A DNA stretch of 64,000 nt from Methanoculleus receptaculi (GTDB lineage Archaea > Halobacteriota > Methanomicrobia > Methanomicrobiales > Methanoculleaceae), in assembly GCF_033472595.1 (NCBI RefSeq), contig NZ_CP137642.1, positions 1,550,001-1,614,000 on the forward strand. The letters are read 5' to 3'. Below are positions 25,348 to 33,561 of the stretch, in pieces. Made by a program: the position numbers and the translations under genes. Position 1 is the first letter of the stretch. Each line of letters starts with the position of its first letter. The notes under the pieces are model-generated. The model had not been told where the DNA came from. It made no database searches and worked only from the letters and a program-made list of their open reading frames with translations.

Positions 25348-25861
25348 TCCCAAGGCTCTCCCTGATCTTCTCGATCCTCTTTCTGAGAGCGGCGGCAAGA
25401 AGTTCGTTATCATAGTGATCGAGGGTGGCATCGCAGTTCGGGCATGCAAAGTTCCAGTCCGCCGCGTCTGCAAAGGTGTAGATGACGCTGCAGTCCCTGC
25501 ACATGTAAAAGTCATTCTTCTCCTCGTAGGAGAGTCTGGCGTCGAGTTTCTCGACCGCATCACGGAGATCTTCCTCGATCACATCGTAAATGCGGTCCAG
25601 CTGGAGATGCCAGAGGTAGGTGAGCCAGCCGGTCTCGGTGTTCTTCAGCCGCCGGTACTCGGCAAGACGTTTCTCGTAGAGGGTGTAGAGGGTGTGGCGG
25701 ACGGTGTTGAGGCTGATCCCGGTAATCTCAGCAAGTTCCTCATCACTGTGCTCCCCATCCCCCGGAAACCTCCTGAGAACCTCGATCCCCTCATCCCCGA
25801 TCATACGCCTGATGTAAGCCTTGATTGCAGGATCATCCAGCAGTTCAGCGACAGATACCAT
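25340..25861 (-). CDS. tfe: Transcription initiation factor E, alpha subunit (TFE)
   Basis: 173 aa. Basal factor that helps open the promoter with TBP, TFB and RNA polymerase. It has an N-terminal extended winged helix ([26 protein letters not shown]), a linker and a zinc ribbon with [11 protein letters not shown]...[13 protein letters not shown], followed by a short helix. All four Cys are present and the length is standard. ATG 25861 is preceded by GGGAGAG; the frame continues to 25999 through a hairpin region, but homologues begin with VAELLDDP-like sequence. Cotranslated with the HD gene downstream. Confidence 0.93.
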   Translation of the reverse strand: MVSVAELLDDPAIKAYIRRMIGDEGIEVLRRFPGDGEHSDEELAEITGISLNTVRHTLYTLYEKRLAEYRRLKNTETGWLTYLWHLQLDRIYDVIEEDLRDAVEKLDARLSYEEKNDFYMCRDCSVIYTFADAADWNFACPNCDATLDHYDNELLAAALRKRIEKIRESLGSA

Positions 25862-25878
25862 ACTCAAAATCTCTCCCG

Positions 25879-25977
25879 GTTTAACTTGCGGTGGTGAAGG
25901 TGGCGGAGCGGGAAGTCCCCACCGTTCACGATGGGGATGAAAGCGGAGCCGCCCTTCCTTCCTGCGATAGATATATC
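25879..25977 (-). promoter_or_regulatory. Upstream region of tfe with two candidate TATA boxes
   Basis: A strong box GATATATCT lies at about 25969-25977 and a weaker AAGTTAAAC at about 25880-25888. Use of the first would give a leader of about 85 nt containing the hairpin at 25911-25940; use of the second would give a leaderless mRNA. Confidence 0.35.
25911..25940. repeat. IS200/IS605-like terminal hairpin relic upstream of tfe
   Basis: GGAAGTCCCCACCGTTCACG and ATGGGGATGAAAG form a small CCCCA/TGGGG hairpin. The layout resembles the end hairpins of archaeal IS200/IS605 elements, compare 27264-27296. It may be the left end of the neighbouring tnpB element or a separate solo end. Confidence 0.35.
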
Positions 25978-26030
25978 CTCTTGAGTATTCTATTATCATT
26001 CACCCAACATTATAAACTTGATAGGTCTGC

Positions 26031-26102
26031 ATATTCGGTACATCAGGATAGGTAAGTCTCGATGCGCTGAAAGAGTATGTTGACTCGCAGATGGAGAAGT
26101 AA
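26031..26102 (+). pseudogene. tnpA: tnpA (Y1 HUH transposase) C-terminal relic
   Basis: In frame: IFGTSG, a stop (TAG at 26049-26051), then VSLDALKEYVDSQMEK and TAA at 26100-26102. The tail VSLDALKEYVDSQ matches the conserved C-terminus of IS200/IS605 TnpA (pattern G.VS...IK.YI..Q), with TAG where Gln usually stands. The TAA abuts the ATG of tnpB, as in intact elements. Everything upstream of the relic, including the HUH motif and the Tyr, is missing. Confidence 0.6.
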
Positions 26103-27296
26103 ATGATCGTTTCCTACAAGTACCGAGCGTATCCCGATGCAACCACTGAAGTTCGGCTGAATGCCGCGCTCGATACCTGTAGGTGGCTCTACAACAAACT
26201 TCTCGAAGAATGCAACACGGCACGAGAGAATGGAATCTCTCCGACGATGCGGGGAACGCAGGCGCGGATCGTCACGCTGAAAGAGGAGAATCCTGCACTC
26301 AAGGACGTATACTCTAAAGTGCTCCAGATGGTCAACTATACCCTCTGGAGCAACATCGCTGCACTCTCGCAGACAAAGAAGAGAGGACGGAAGATCGGCA
26401 AACTCCGATTCAAGAGTGCAGCCCGATACCGGACGATCAATTATAATCAGTCGGGTTTCAAGATCGATCGCGAGCATAGTTCGATTACGTTCTCGAAGAT
26501 CGGAACGATTCCGTTCAACATGCACCGACCCTACACCGGGAAGGTGAAGGGTGTCCTGATCACCCGTTCCGGCGATAGATGGTATGTGATCATTCAGACA
26601 GAGCAGACAGTGTCTTCATCAAAGCGTGAAGGGCAGTCTGTCGGTATCGATCTCGGGTTGGATTCGTTTGCGGTCGATAGTGACGGTGCAGTGATCGAGA
26701 ACCCCAGGTTCTATGAACATTCTCTGGGCAGGATCAAGAAGATCCAGCGGAGTCTTGCCCGGAAACAACGGTTCTCGCAAAACTGGAAGAAGACAAAAAG
26801 GAAACTGGAGAAGGTCTATGATCATGTCACCAACCAGAAGAACGATTTCCTGCACAAACTTTCTCGTCAGTACGTTGACACCTATGCGACGATCTGTGTT
26901 GAAGACCTGAATATCAAGTATTTGAAAGAGAACGGCAAATCTCGCGGGCTCCGGAGAAGTATCCACAGTGCGTCGTGGGGACGATTTTATTCTTACCTCT
27001 CGTACAAGGCTGAAAGTGCTGGTACGGAACTCGTCAAAGTCGATCCCCGCGACACGACACAGATGTGTTCGAACTGTGGAAGCATCGTGAAAAAGACGCT
27101 CTCCGAGAGAGTCCACGAATGCCCATACTGTGGGTTTGTTGCCGATAGAGATTACAATGCTGCGGTAAATATCCACCGCGTGGGGATGGAACAGCCCTTT
27201 GAGCCTGTGGAGCCAAGACCTCTACATCACATCTCTGTGATGCAAGTGTTGGCCATGAAGCAGGAAGCCCCGCCCGAGAGGCGCGGGGTAGTTCAC
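26031..27296 (+). mobile_element. IS200/IS605-family element, tnpB with a tnpA relic
   Basis: Contains a 3' fragment of tnpA, an intact tnpB, and a right end with a GC-rich hairpin (27268-27288) followed by GTAGTTCAC. The left end is not defined; it may lie as far left as about 25900 at the hairpin. Lacking a working tnpA, the element can only move with a transposase supplied in trans. It sits between tfe and the ATP-grasp gene. Confidence 0.75.
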
Positions 27297-27392
27297 CACC
27301 CTTTCCCCTGGTCCCCGCTTCGTTTCCTGACGAGCACGAGGCTTCTCTCAAGGTCGGCATACGCCTCATCCTCCGATCCACCGCGGCCGTAG
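26103..27392 (+). CDS. tnpB: TnpB RNA-guided nuclease of an IS200/IS605 element
   Basis: 429 codons, of which about 398 belong to the element. It has an N-terminal HTH/WED region (YKYRAYPDATTEVRLNAALD), RuvC-I Asp in SVGIDLGLDSFAV, RuvC-II Glu in TICVEDLNIKYLKE, a zinc finger (MCSNCGSIV...ECPYCGF) and RuvC-III Asp in VADRDYNAAVNI, so the nuclease site is intact. TnpB uses a right-end-derived omega RNA to cut DNA and maintain the element. Here no stop occurs at the right end, so the frame reads about 32 codons into the antisense of the ATP-grasp gene, giving an abnormal tail after KQEAPPERRG. Confidence 0.92.
   Translation: MIVSYKYRAYPDATTEVRLNAALDTCRWLYNKLLEECNTARENGISPTMRGTQARIVTLKEENPALKDVYSKVLQMVNYTLWSNIAALSQTKKRGRKIGKLRFKSAARYRTINYNQSGFKIDREHSSITFSKIGTIPFNMHRPYTGKVKGVLITRSGDRWYVIIQTEQTVSSSKREGQSVGIDLGLDSFAVDSDGAVIENPRFYEHSLGRIKKIQRSLARKQRFSQNWKKTKRKLEKVYDHVTNQKNDFLHKLSRQYVDTYATICVEDLNIKYLKENGKSRGLRRSIHSASWGRFYSYLSYKAESAGTELVKVDPRDTTQMCSNCGSIVKKTLSERVHECPYCGFVADRDYNAAVNIHRVGMEQPFEPVEPRPLHHISVMQVLAMKQEAPPERRGVVHHPFPWSPLRFLTSTRLLSRSAYASSSDPPRP
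27200..27316 (+). ncRNA. Predicted omega RNA region with guide from flanking DNA
   Basis: In this family the 3' part of tnpB and the right-end hairpin form the omega RNA scaffold. The hairpin is CCCCGC(27268-27273)/GCGGGG(27283-27288), the element ends near 27296 and the guide would be the next 16-20 nt, which here is the 3' end of the ATP-grasp gene. Boundaries are inferred from family knowledge only. Confidence 0.4.
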
Positions 27393-28381
27393 ACGCTCAG
27401 TATGGCCTGACCCTCCTCAAACTCGGTTCCGGGCCAGGGGATGTCGGCAACGCGCGGTGCAAGGCCAGAGAGATCGGCATCAAGCCTCATGTCCCGTTCC
27501 GCAAAGAGGATCTGCCTGGTTGCAACCTGCCGCGCAGGAGGTCGCATCGCCGGTATAACCCCGCGACAGGCGTTCATGTGCATCTCAAAGACGCTCTCTC
27601 CGATCGCCATCTCAACGGTATCAAGGGTTGCCTGGAACCTGGGATTGATCTCGATCGCCCACGGCCTATCCCCGGCCACAAAATCGATCCCGACCGAACC
27701 GACACAGCCGCTTGCGGCAGCGATCCGCTCCGCTGCTTCTATCATCTCTTGTGCCAGAGGGTGGAGAAACGGAGTGAGCGACCCGGCAAACCCGTGCGCC
27801 CTCTCTCCCCCACCCCGCAGGATCTGACGGTTGACCGCTATCGCCCGTGCACGCCGGCCGTCCGCAATGCAGGAGACGCTTGAAGGGACACCGTCGAGAA
27901 CCGTCTGGGCGATGTAGGGGACGTCCGGCCAGGTCTCCTCCCAGCGGCGAAGCTCCTCCTCCGTCCCAACAACCGCGTTCCTCCAGCCCCCCGCACCCCG
28001 GCGCGGCTTGACCATCGCCGGGAACCGCCCCTCGGCAAGCGGTGGAACGGGCACACCCAGACCCTCGAAGAAACGCTGGATCTCAAGTTTGTCAAGGAAC
28101 CGCTCCACCTTTGTAGGAGGGGTGCCGTACAGGGGTATCGTCGTCCCGACGGTCTCGGCACCCGAGGTGACCACCAGAGCGTCAACCGGATGTCGGGATG
28201 CAAGTTCAGCGATCTTATCAGGGAGGTCGGCGAGTTCCTCGAACGCAAGCGAATCTCTCGTGTACCAGGAAAGGTCGCGGTCACAGTAATGGTCGACGGC
28301 GTAGACGGTATACCCCGCCCTGTATGCCGACTGCGCCACATGCCGTGTTGCAAACCCGGCAACAAGCACCCGCGGCTTCAC
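27293..28381 (-). CDS. ATP-grasp domain protein
   Basis: 362 aa. N-terminal Rossmann-like part ([21 protein letters not shown]), central ATP-grasp with [16 protein letters not shown] and the metal-binding [17 protein letters not shown]. This is the archaeal ATP-grasp group close to COG2232; members ligate a carboxylate to an amine or thiol, but the substrate is not known. Start overlaps the aTrm56 stop by 4 bp. Its stop codon (rc of 27293-27295) lies within the GTTCAC end of the tnpB element, so the insertion has provided the C-terminus; the last residues may be non-native. Confidence 0.85.
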   Translation of the reverse strand: MKPRVLVAGFATRHVAQSAYRAGYTVYAVDHYCDRDLSWYTRDSLAFEELADLPDKIAELASRHPVDALVVTSGAETVGTTIPLYGTPPTKVERFLDKLEIQRFFEGLGVPVPPLAEGRFPAMVKPRRGAGGWRNAVVGTEEELRRWEETWPDVPYIAQTVLDGVPSSVSCIADGRRARAIAVNRQILRGGGERAHGFAGSLTPFLHPLAQEMIEAAERIAAASGCVGSVGIDFVAGDRPWAIEINPRFQATLDTVEMAIGESVFEMHMNACRGVIPAMRPPARQVATRQILFAERDMRLDADLSGLAPRVADIPWPGTEFEEGQAILSVYGRGGSEDEAYADLERSLVLVRKRSGDQGKGW

Positions 28382-28902
28382 CGTTCCACCGTCTTCTTAC
28401 CCACTTTCGCCGGTTCAATCCGGATCTTCGCGTCCGGGTATTCCCGGTTGAGTTCGCTGCCTTCGAAGAGGCGGTCCAGGAATAGAGCAAGACTCGAGAT
28501 CTCGGAGTGAGGCTGTGTGGTCACCGAGACGTTGTAGTCGGCAAGCCCGTAGACCTCGCCCGGAACCTTCTCAGCACCGACCACGATAAGCACCCGATCA
28601 AGGCTGCGGATCTCGTCCACGAGATCGGTCATCGGGAGCCCGTACATCGTCAGGTGGACAACAATGCCGCCGGCGGCCTTCCAGTCCCGGATGCACTGGC
28701 GCCACTTTACACCGTCCTCCACGAAGAAGTCGCCCCCCCAGCGGGAGACCACGTCCTGTATGCTCGCAACCACCCCGCGGTCATCCGCCGCGAGGTACAT
28801 CCCCCGGGCTCCAAGCGCCCGCGCCGCAAGCCCCACGTGGGTCGTCACCCGCTGGTCGCGTTCCGGGCGGTGGCCTATCCTGAGGACTGCTACCTCGGGC
28901 AT
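28378..28902 (-). CDS. trm56: tRNA (cytidine(56)-2'-O)-methyltransferase, aTrm56
   Basis: 174 aa. Archaea-specific SPOUT enzyme that methylates the 2'-O of C56 in the tRNA T-loop using SAM. The opening [20 protein letters not shown] and the SPOUT knot region [23 protein letters not shown]...[17 protein letters not shown] are characteristic. ATG 28902 is preferred over GTG 28911 because GGAG lies 8 nt before it. It follows a winged-helix gene and overlaps the ATP-grasp gene, forming a three-gene operon. Confidence 0.93.
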   Translation of the reverse strand: MPEVAVLRIGHRPERDQRVTTHVGLAARALGARGMYLAADDRGVVASIQDVVSRWGGDFFVEDGVKWRQCIRDWKAAGGIVVHLTMYGLPMTDLVDEIRSLDRVLIVVGAEKVPGEVYGLADYNVSVTTQPHSEISSLALFLDRLFEGSELNREYPDAKIRIEPAKVGKKTVER

Positions 28903-28907
28903 CCCGT

Positions 28908-29183
28908 TCACTCCTTCTTTGCCCGGATTACACCGTTCTCGATGACAAACGGGAGGTCAACCCTGCTGTGGCGGCACCGACACGCTATCAGCGATTCCTG
29001 GATGGAGAGAAGGCGTACCATCTCACCCGACCGCTGTACCAGGAGATAGTGCTCCAGACGCTCGAGCGATGCCATGACCGCATCGGGTTCAAACCCGGTG
29101 GCTGCTATAAGATCTTTGACCGTGATGCTGCCGGTTTGTGGAATCCCGTGATATACGGCCCAATCCAGATCCTCCTCACGCAC
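28908..29183 (-). CDS. Small winged-helix protein, first gene of the trm56 operon
   Basis: 91 aa from GTG 29183 ([15 protein letters not shown]), chosen because a TATA element is centred about 28 bp upstream; TTG 29210 would add nine residues. The middle part [31 protein letters not shown] is a winged HTH typical of MarR-like or tRNA-associated archaeal regulators. The C-terminus has CRCRH, a possible metal site. It is regularly seen next to trm56 in methanogens (from memory), and could bind DNA or tRNA. Role unknown. Confidence 0.65.
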   Translation of the reverse strand: MREEDLDWAVYHGIPQTGSITVKDLIAATGFEPDAVMASLERLEHYLLVQRSGEMVRLLSIQESLIACRCRHSRVDLPFVIENGVIRAKKE

Positions 29184-29206
29184 ACCTACTCTTTTTTCCG
29201 GCGAGA

Positions 29207-29218
29207 CCAATATAGTTA
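29207..29218. promoter_or_regulatory. Single, near-symmetric TATA element between divergent genes
   Basis: AATATAGTTATT reads AATAACTATATT on the other strand. It is about 28 bp from the GTG at 29183 on the minus side and about 55 bp from the ATG at 29267 on the plus side, where GAGGAG (29253-29258) supplies the ribosome binding site. No other AT-rich box lies between the genes. Confidence 0.5.
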
Positions 29219-29266
29219 TTCATGCACCCGCCGGTCGCGGCGCGGTCGTACAGCGAGGAGTCAGGT

Positions 29267-29659
29267 ATGGTCGATTACACCGAACTTGCGGAACTTGCCG
29301 ATACCCTGTTTGAGGCGAGCGATGATGATGACGAACTCCTGGCAGAGATGCTGGATACGCTTGATGCAGAGACGCTGAATGCGCTCATCTCTTCCGATCT
29401 CCTAAACGCCTACCAGGTCTTCTACTACTTTTTCCGGGAGACCCCGGACGACCTGGCGAGAGAGCGGCTCCAGCTCCATGCCGCCTCAGACCTTGCCCGC
29501 GGAATCATCATAAAAGAGGTGGATATCTACGAGGCGGTCTTCTTGGTGGAGAAAGGGGAACCGGTGTTAATTCTTACCGACGGGGATACCACGCTTGCAC
29601 GGTTCGCCGGCCCTGAGGCATACGAGAGGATCGGCATCTACATCGAAGAGTCTCTATGA
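29267..29659 (+). CDS. 130-aa acidic protein, function unknown
   Basis: Start set by GAGGAG 8 nt before ATG 29267; the longer frame from 29222 lacks this. The first third is acidic and helical (TLFEASDDDDELLAEMLDTLDAETL), the rest mixed alpha/beta (EVDIYEAVFLVEKGEPVLILTDGDTTLARFAG), probably one soluble domain. No family recognised. It ends 6 bp inside the convergent UPF0280 gene. Confidence 0.65.
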   Translation: MVDYTELAELADTLFEASDDDDELLAEMLDTLDAETLNALISSDLLNAYQVFYYFFRETPDDLARERLQLHAASDLARGIIIKEVDIYEAVFLVEKGEPVLILTDGDTTLARFAGPEAYERIGIYIEESL

Positions 29660-30385
29660 ACCTGGACGGTGAAACGGTTGCCTGCCAGCGGTGATCAGCC
29701 GTTCGTCCACCCTCGCCCGCACGACCTGGGGAAGATCGCCCCAGCGGATCACCGTATCCCCGATTATGGCAAGCACCCCGGCAACACCGGAACCCTCCAG
29801 TCTGTCCAGGACGGAGGTGTCCTTTGCCGTGATCTGGTTGCAGACCGCCGTTGCCCACGCGTCTGCGAGAGCGACGTCCGGGGAAAAGACCGTTACGGCA
29901 TCGGCGATACCGAAACTGATGGACGGCCCCACCGTCGCCGACGAGGTGCAGACCCCCAGGATCTCGGCCTGCGGCGGGACCCGAAACGCGATCCGCCCGC
30001 TCAAGGGCGATGCCCCTGCATAGATCCCGATCGTGACCTGGCGGTCGCTCACCAGGGCTATATCCCCGCCGTTGTCGATGAGACCAAACGACGCCCCCGC
30101 CCCGGCCATCGCCTCCACCCCGGCTCCGGCTATGGCGCCTGCCACCGCTGCCATCGGCCCGACACCCGCCTCAGCGGCGGCGCGGGCCATCCTCGTCGGA
30201 GTATTTGCGGCGTTAGGGGGGATATACGGCTCGAACGTCGCCCCGAAAAAAGGGTCGCGGCCGATCTGATCCTCGACCTCCCGTCGGGCGGCCAGCATCC
30301 CGGCCTTCGCTGCCTCGATATGCCCCGGGTCGTCGGCGATGACCGTCGCGATCGTCTGACGGAACTCGAAATGCTCCCGGATCAT
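29654..30385 (-). CDS. UPF0280 family protein (COG2122, ApbE-like)
   Basis: 243 aa. Typical motifs: REHFEFRQTIATVIAD at the start, PPNAANTPTRMARAAAEAGVGPMAAVAGAIA and ASFGLIDNGGDIAL. COG2122 proteins are related to the ApbE flavin transferase fold and have been linked to sulfide assimilation in Methanosarcina. Here the gene overlaps a NIL-ferredoxin gene by 4 bp (ATGA) behind a DUF39 gene, which strongly supports a role in homocysteine formation. ATG 30385 is chosen over the longer frame because of that overlap. Confidence 0.87.
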   Translation of the reverse strand: MIREHFEFRQTIATVIADDPGHIEAAKAGMLAARREVEDQIGRDPFFGATFEPYIPPNAANTPTRMARAAAEAGVGPMAAVAGAIAGAGVEAMAGAGASFGLIDNGGDIALVSDRQVTIGIYAGASPLSGRIAFRVPPQAEILGVCTSSATVGPSISFGIADAVTVFSPDVALADAWATAVCNQITAKDTSVLDRLEGSGVAGVLAIIGDTVIRWGDLPQVVRARVDERLITAGRQPFHRPGS

Positions 30386-30780
30386 TCCTGCTGTGAGAGA
30401 GCGCCGTGCGGGCATGCCTGGATGCATCTGCCGCAGAGGACGCATCGTTCAGCGTTCACGCATAGCCGCCACTCGGGATCGAAGGAGAAGACCTCCTGCG
30501 GGCATACGCTTATGCAGGCACCGCAGTCGACACACTCCTCCTCGTCGCGGATGATGGCATCAACCACCGCCCGGACAGACACACCCATCTCCTCAAAACG
30601 CCGCTGGATGAGGTCAGCATCGCCGTCCGGGACGTCCACCAGCACCTCGCCGGCCATCGAGTCGATGTTGGCCTTCTCGACGTTGATGAGGACACCGGTC
30701 TCCTTCACCACGCGGGCGATAACCGGTTCCCTGCCGGGGTCGTGCTCGCCCTTGCGGGAGAACGTCAGCAGGAGTTTCAT
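30382..30780 (-). CDS. NIL-domain ferredoxin, homocysteine biosynthesis partner
   Basis: 132 aa. An N-terminal NIL domain (about 1-70, LLLTFSRKGEHDPGREPVIARV) is followed by two 4Fe-4S motifs, CVDCGACISVCP and CVLCGRCIQACP. Homologous NIL/ferredoxin proteins act with DUF39 in Methanosarcina to make homocysteine from aspartate semialdehyde and sulfide; this one would carry the electrons or sulfur. Its ATG overlaps the stop of the DUF39 gene (ATGA), and its stop overlaps UPF0280, so the three are made in step. Confidence 0.92.
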   Translation of the reverse strand: MKLLLTFSRKGEHDPGREPVIARVVKETGVLINVEKANIDSMAGEVLVDVPDGDADLIQRRFEEMGVSVRAVVDAIIRDEEECVDCGACISVCPQEVFSFDPEWRLCVNAERCVLCGRCIQACPHGALSQQE

Positions 30781-32291
30781 CGCCACCGCCTCCCGGGGAG
30801 CAGTTTACCGAGATCGATCGCAGACAGGATGCCGACAACCCTGTTCCCGGCATCCACCACCGGCAGCGCGCTGATGTTGTTCTGCTCAAGTTTCTGCGCG
30901 GCTATATCCACAGGTTCGTCCGGCGTGGTCCTGATCACGTTCCGCGTCATGATATCCTTCACCCGCCGGAACCGGCCGTCGCTCACCACAGCCTTCGAGA
31001 CGTCGTAGGTGGTGACTATCCCGACCAGCAGACCGCTCGCGTCCACGACCGGGAGATGGTTTGTCTCCCCTTTGAGGAGTTTTTTTGCTGCAACCCTGAT
31101 GTCCTCATCCTCGGTGATGCTGATCACCCGCCGGTCCATGATCTCGCGGACACGGGGGGTCACAACCGTCTCACGCATGGGTTTTGAGCGTTTCGCCGGG
31201 TCGATCCTGCGGGTGGGGAGCGCAAGTTCCATCTTCCCGGCCTCGATCCAGGTCTTGAGTTCCCGGGCCACCGCCCGTGCACGCCGGTAACTCGATAGAG
31301 GGGATGTCCTGACGGTCTCACCGCCGATCTCGACCGACCCACTCTTCAGGTCTGCGTAACTCACCCTTGCAAGCGACGGCCGGTCGCGCCGGGGTGTGCC
31401 GTAATCGATGATATCCGTAATGATGTCCTCATCGCGGACGGCGGTGCTCCGGACAACCCCCGTATCGAGAACGGGTATCGGCACGCCGACACCGATATAC
31501 ATCGTCACGCCGTAACCGCTCATGACCGCGGCACGCAGGAACTCCTGCCGCATCTCTTTTAAGTCGCCGGTCACCATCAGGTTTCCAAACCCGGTAGCCG
31601 CCGAGTGCTGGGTGCCCTCGCCGACGATCATCCCCCTCGCACCTGCGAGGAAGATCGGGACGCCGCTCCCGATGACCCGGAAAGCAGGGTCGTTGGCAAG
31701 TGGTGAGAGGGTTCCTGCACCGGAGTAGGAGACGTTGCCGCAGCGGGGAAGGAGGGTGCCCATGTAGGTGTGGAGCGTCCGGTCGGTGGCGTTCGTCGCC
31801 GCGTTGTAACGCTGGAAGGCGTTTCTCGGGTTGACCATGACCGCCTGGTTCATGTCCTCGAGAAGAAGCTCCGTGGTTATGCTCCTGCGCGGGTAGCAGT
31901 CGGTACCGTGGGAGGTTGCCCGCAGTTCCACGGTGGCACCGGAGACAAACTCTTCCAGGACATGCGCACCACCGTAGGGGCGGTCGCGGGTCTCGGCCTC
32001 CTGGGTTGCGCCAAGGTAGGCATCGACCGCCGCTATCCCGGCGTATGCTTCCACGTCGTTGAGCCAGACGCGCTCCATCCTTATGGGGGGGTCGGCGTGC
32101 CCGAAGTTGAAGAAGGCACCGGTAGAGCACATTGCCCCGAACGTCCCGGTCGTGACGACATCGACCTCCTCCAGTGCCCCCTCCTCTCCCAGTTCGTCGA
32201 CTATTGCCGGCATCTCTTCGGCAGTGACAACCCGTGCACTACCTTCGCGTATCCGGGCATTGATGAGATCGAGGGACTTTTCCATGACCAT
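30777..32291 (-). CDS. Homocysteine biosynthesis protein (DUF39/HcyBio) with CBS pair
   Basis: 504 aa. DUF39 core at about residues 1-370 with conserved blocks TTGTFGAMCSTGAFFNFGHA, GGAHVLEEF, SHGTDCYPRR and GEGTQHSAATGFGNLMV; two CBS domains follow (about 385-500, IMDRRVISITEDEDIRVAAKKLL and IMTRNVIRTTPDEPVDIAAQKL). DUF39 proteins convert aspartate semialdehyde plus sulfide to homocysteine in methanogens. The CBS pair may sense adenosyl compounds such as SAM or ATP (family knowledge). Start ATG 32291 or 32285, both near the start predicted from a TATA box. First gene of a three-gene operon. Confidence 0.93.
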   Translation of the reverse strand: MVMEKSLDLINARIREGSARVVTAEEMPAIVDELGEEGALEEVDVVTTGTFGAMCSTGAFFNFGHADPPIRMERVWLNDVEAYAGIAAVDAYLGATQEAETRDRPYGGAHVLEEFVSGATVELRATSHGTDCYPRRSITTELLLEDMNQAVMVNPRNAFQRYNAATNATDRTLHTYMGTLLPRCGNVSYSGAGTLSPLANDPAFRVIGSGVPIFLAGARGMIVGEGTQHSAATGFGNLMVTGDLKEMRQEFLRAAVMSGYGVTMYIGVGVPIPVLDTGVVRSTAVRDEDIITDIIDYGTPRRDRPSLARVSYADLKSGSVEIGGETVRTSPLSSYRRARAVARELKTWIEAGKMELALPTRRIDPAKRSKPMRETVVTPRVREIMDRRVISITEDEDIRVAAKKLLKGETNHLPVVDASGLLVGIVTTYDVSKAVVSDGRFRRVKDIMTRNVIRTTPDEPVDIAAQKLEQNNISALPVVDAGNRVVGILSAIDLGKLLPGRRWR

Positions 32292-32307
32292 ATATTCATT
32301 TTGGAAT

Positions 32308-32316
32308 ACTTATAGG
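32308..32316 (-). promoter_or_regulatory. TATA box of the homocysteine operon
   Basis: CCTATAAGT on the minus strand, about 25 bp before the ATG pair at 32285/32291; leaderless. The 240 bp further upstream hold only weak traces of the dispersed repeat. Confidence 0.55.
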
Positions 32317-32532
32317 TGTTGTTTATTACCTTTGGTAATTGAAGCGGCATCAAACCGACGCCTTCCAGGCTGTGACCAACTTCACCGGCCTATCGCGGGA
32401 CGGATCCCGGGGGGATGGGGCAGGTGTGGGCGTCCTCCACGGGGTGATCTCCCATCGATACCGTGTCCGGAAAGAGGCATCCCTGCCAGGGGTTGCCGCT
32501 GATTCGCGGGAAAAAAGGTGCCGGGGTGGTCC

Positions 32533-33366
32533 TCAGTCACGCCGGCGCATGGCGACCAGGAGACCGATGAGGCCGAGCGCGCCTACCACAGCAAACGGCG
32601 CCATCCCGGTACCTGGCGTCTGGATGGGTGAGAGAGAGGCCGATGCTGAAGAGGTGCTCCCCGCACCGACCTCCACGGTTGTCGAGTAGTCGTTGTAGCC
32701 TGCGAGCGCCAGTCTGACCTGGTGGGTTCCGGTGGGAATACCATCGAGTGTCAGGGGGGTGATGCCCCGGTAGACGTTATCGATGTAGGCCTGGGCGCCC
32801 GCGGGCGAGGAGGTGACCGAGATCGAGCCCGCTGTGGAGGGTTGACCGGGCTGGAGCGTCGCGGTGACGTGACTTGTGGTTGCAGCACTGACGATTGACC
32901 GACGTGGTGTAGTCCTGGTATCCGGAGAGGGCCACCCTCACGGTGTGGCCGCCGACCTGGACGTTCGATATCGTGTAGACACCCGCCGATGGTGTTCTGC
33001 CCTGGTACTTCTCGTCCAGGAAGACATCCGCCCCTGCGGGGTAGGAGACCACGTCAATTACCCCGGTGGTCTCGACGGGCTGAAGTGTCACGTATGTCCA
33101 CCGTCTCCCCTACCGCAGGACTCGATGGGAGGCTGCCGGTGTAGGTATGGTAGCCGCTCTTCTCGACCCGGATTGTGCTGTAGGGCGAATCCGGTTGTGT
33201 AGACCGGGACATCAAGCGATCCCCCGTATGTGGTGCCCTGGTAGCGGCCGTCAAAGTAGACGTCGGCACCGTCGATGTTGCAGTGGACGCGATACCATCC
33301 TTCATCCCCGCCGATCTGGGCAGATACCGCGGGGATGAGCGCCATTCCAATGATAAAAGATCTCAT
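32533..33366 (-). pseudogene. Exported PEGA-repeat protein, broken by three frameshifts
   Basis: Reading from 33366: signal peptide (FIIGMALIPAVSA), first PEGA repeat (YRVHCNIDGADVYFDGRYQG), shift near 33190, VEKSGYHTYTGSL, shift near 33095, second repeat (SYPAGADVFLDEKYQGRTPS...SGYQDYTTSV), shift near 32900, third repeat (SSPAGAQAYIDNVYRGITPL) and a C-terminal membrane helix (PFAVVGALGLIGLLVAMRRRD) ending at 32533. Each junction is restored by removing one base. Three lesions in an otherwise well-kept gene mean either a young pseudogene or sequence errors. PEGA proteins are surface proteins, role unknown. Confidence 0.75.
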
Positions 33367-33530
33367 TATACCGTCTCCGATGGATGGGTAGTGTTTCTGC
33401 GGATGACCTTTCCTATTTTATCCGGCCTCTACTCCGTGGTTTCTGGGATATACAGCAGATATCCCCTCTGATCGGGCATGACCTCCAGGCGGCCAAATTT
33501 TCGGTGCCGGCCCCCCACATCTCGTTCAGC

Positions 33531-33538
33531 CTTTTATC
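33531..33538 (+). promoter_or_regulatory. TATA box of the Nif3-like gene
   Basis: CTTTTATC centred about 27 bp before the ATG at 33562; leaderless start. Confidence 0.55.
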
Positions 33539-33561
33539 CCCTGAGATCGTAGGGATATAAT

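Noticed and set aside
24862-25563. 233-aa version of the HD protein
   Set aside because: The first 72 residues read through tfe in another frame and lack protein character; GTG 25347 is supported by GGGAG and family length.
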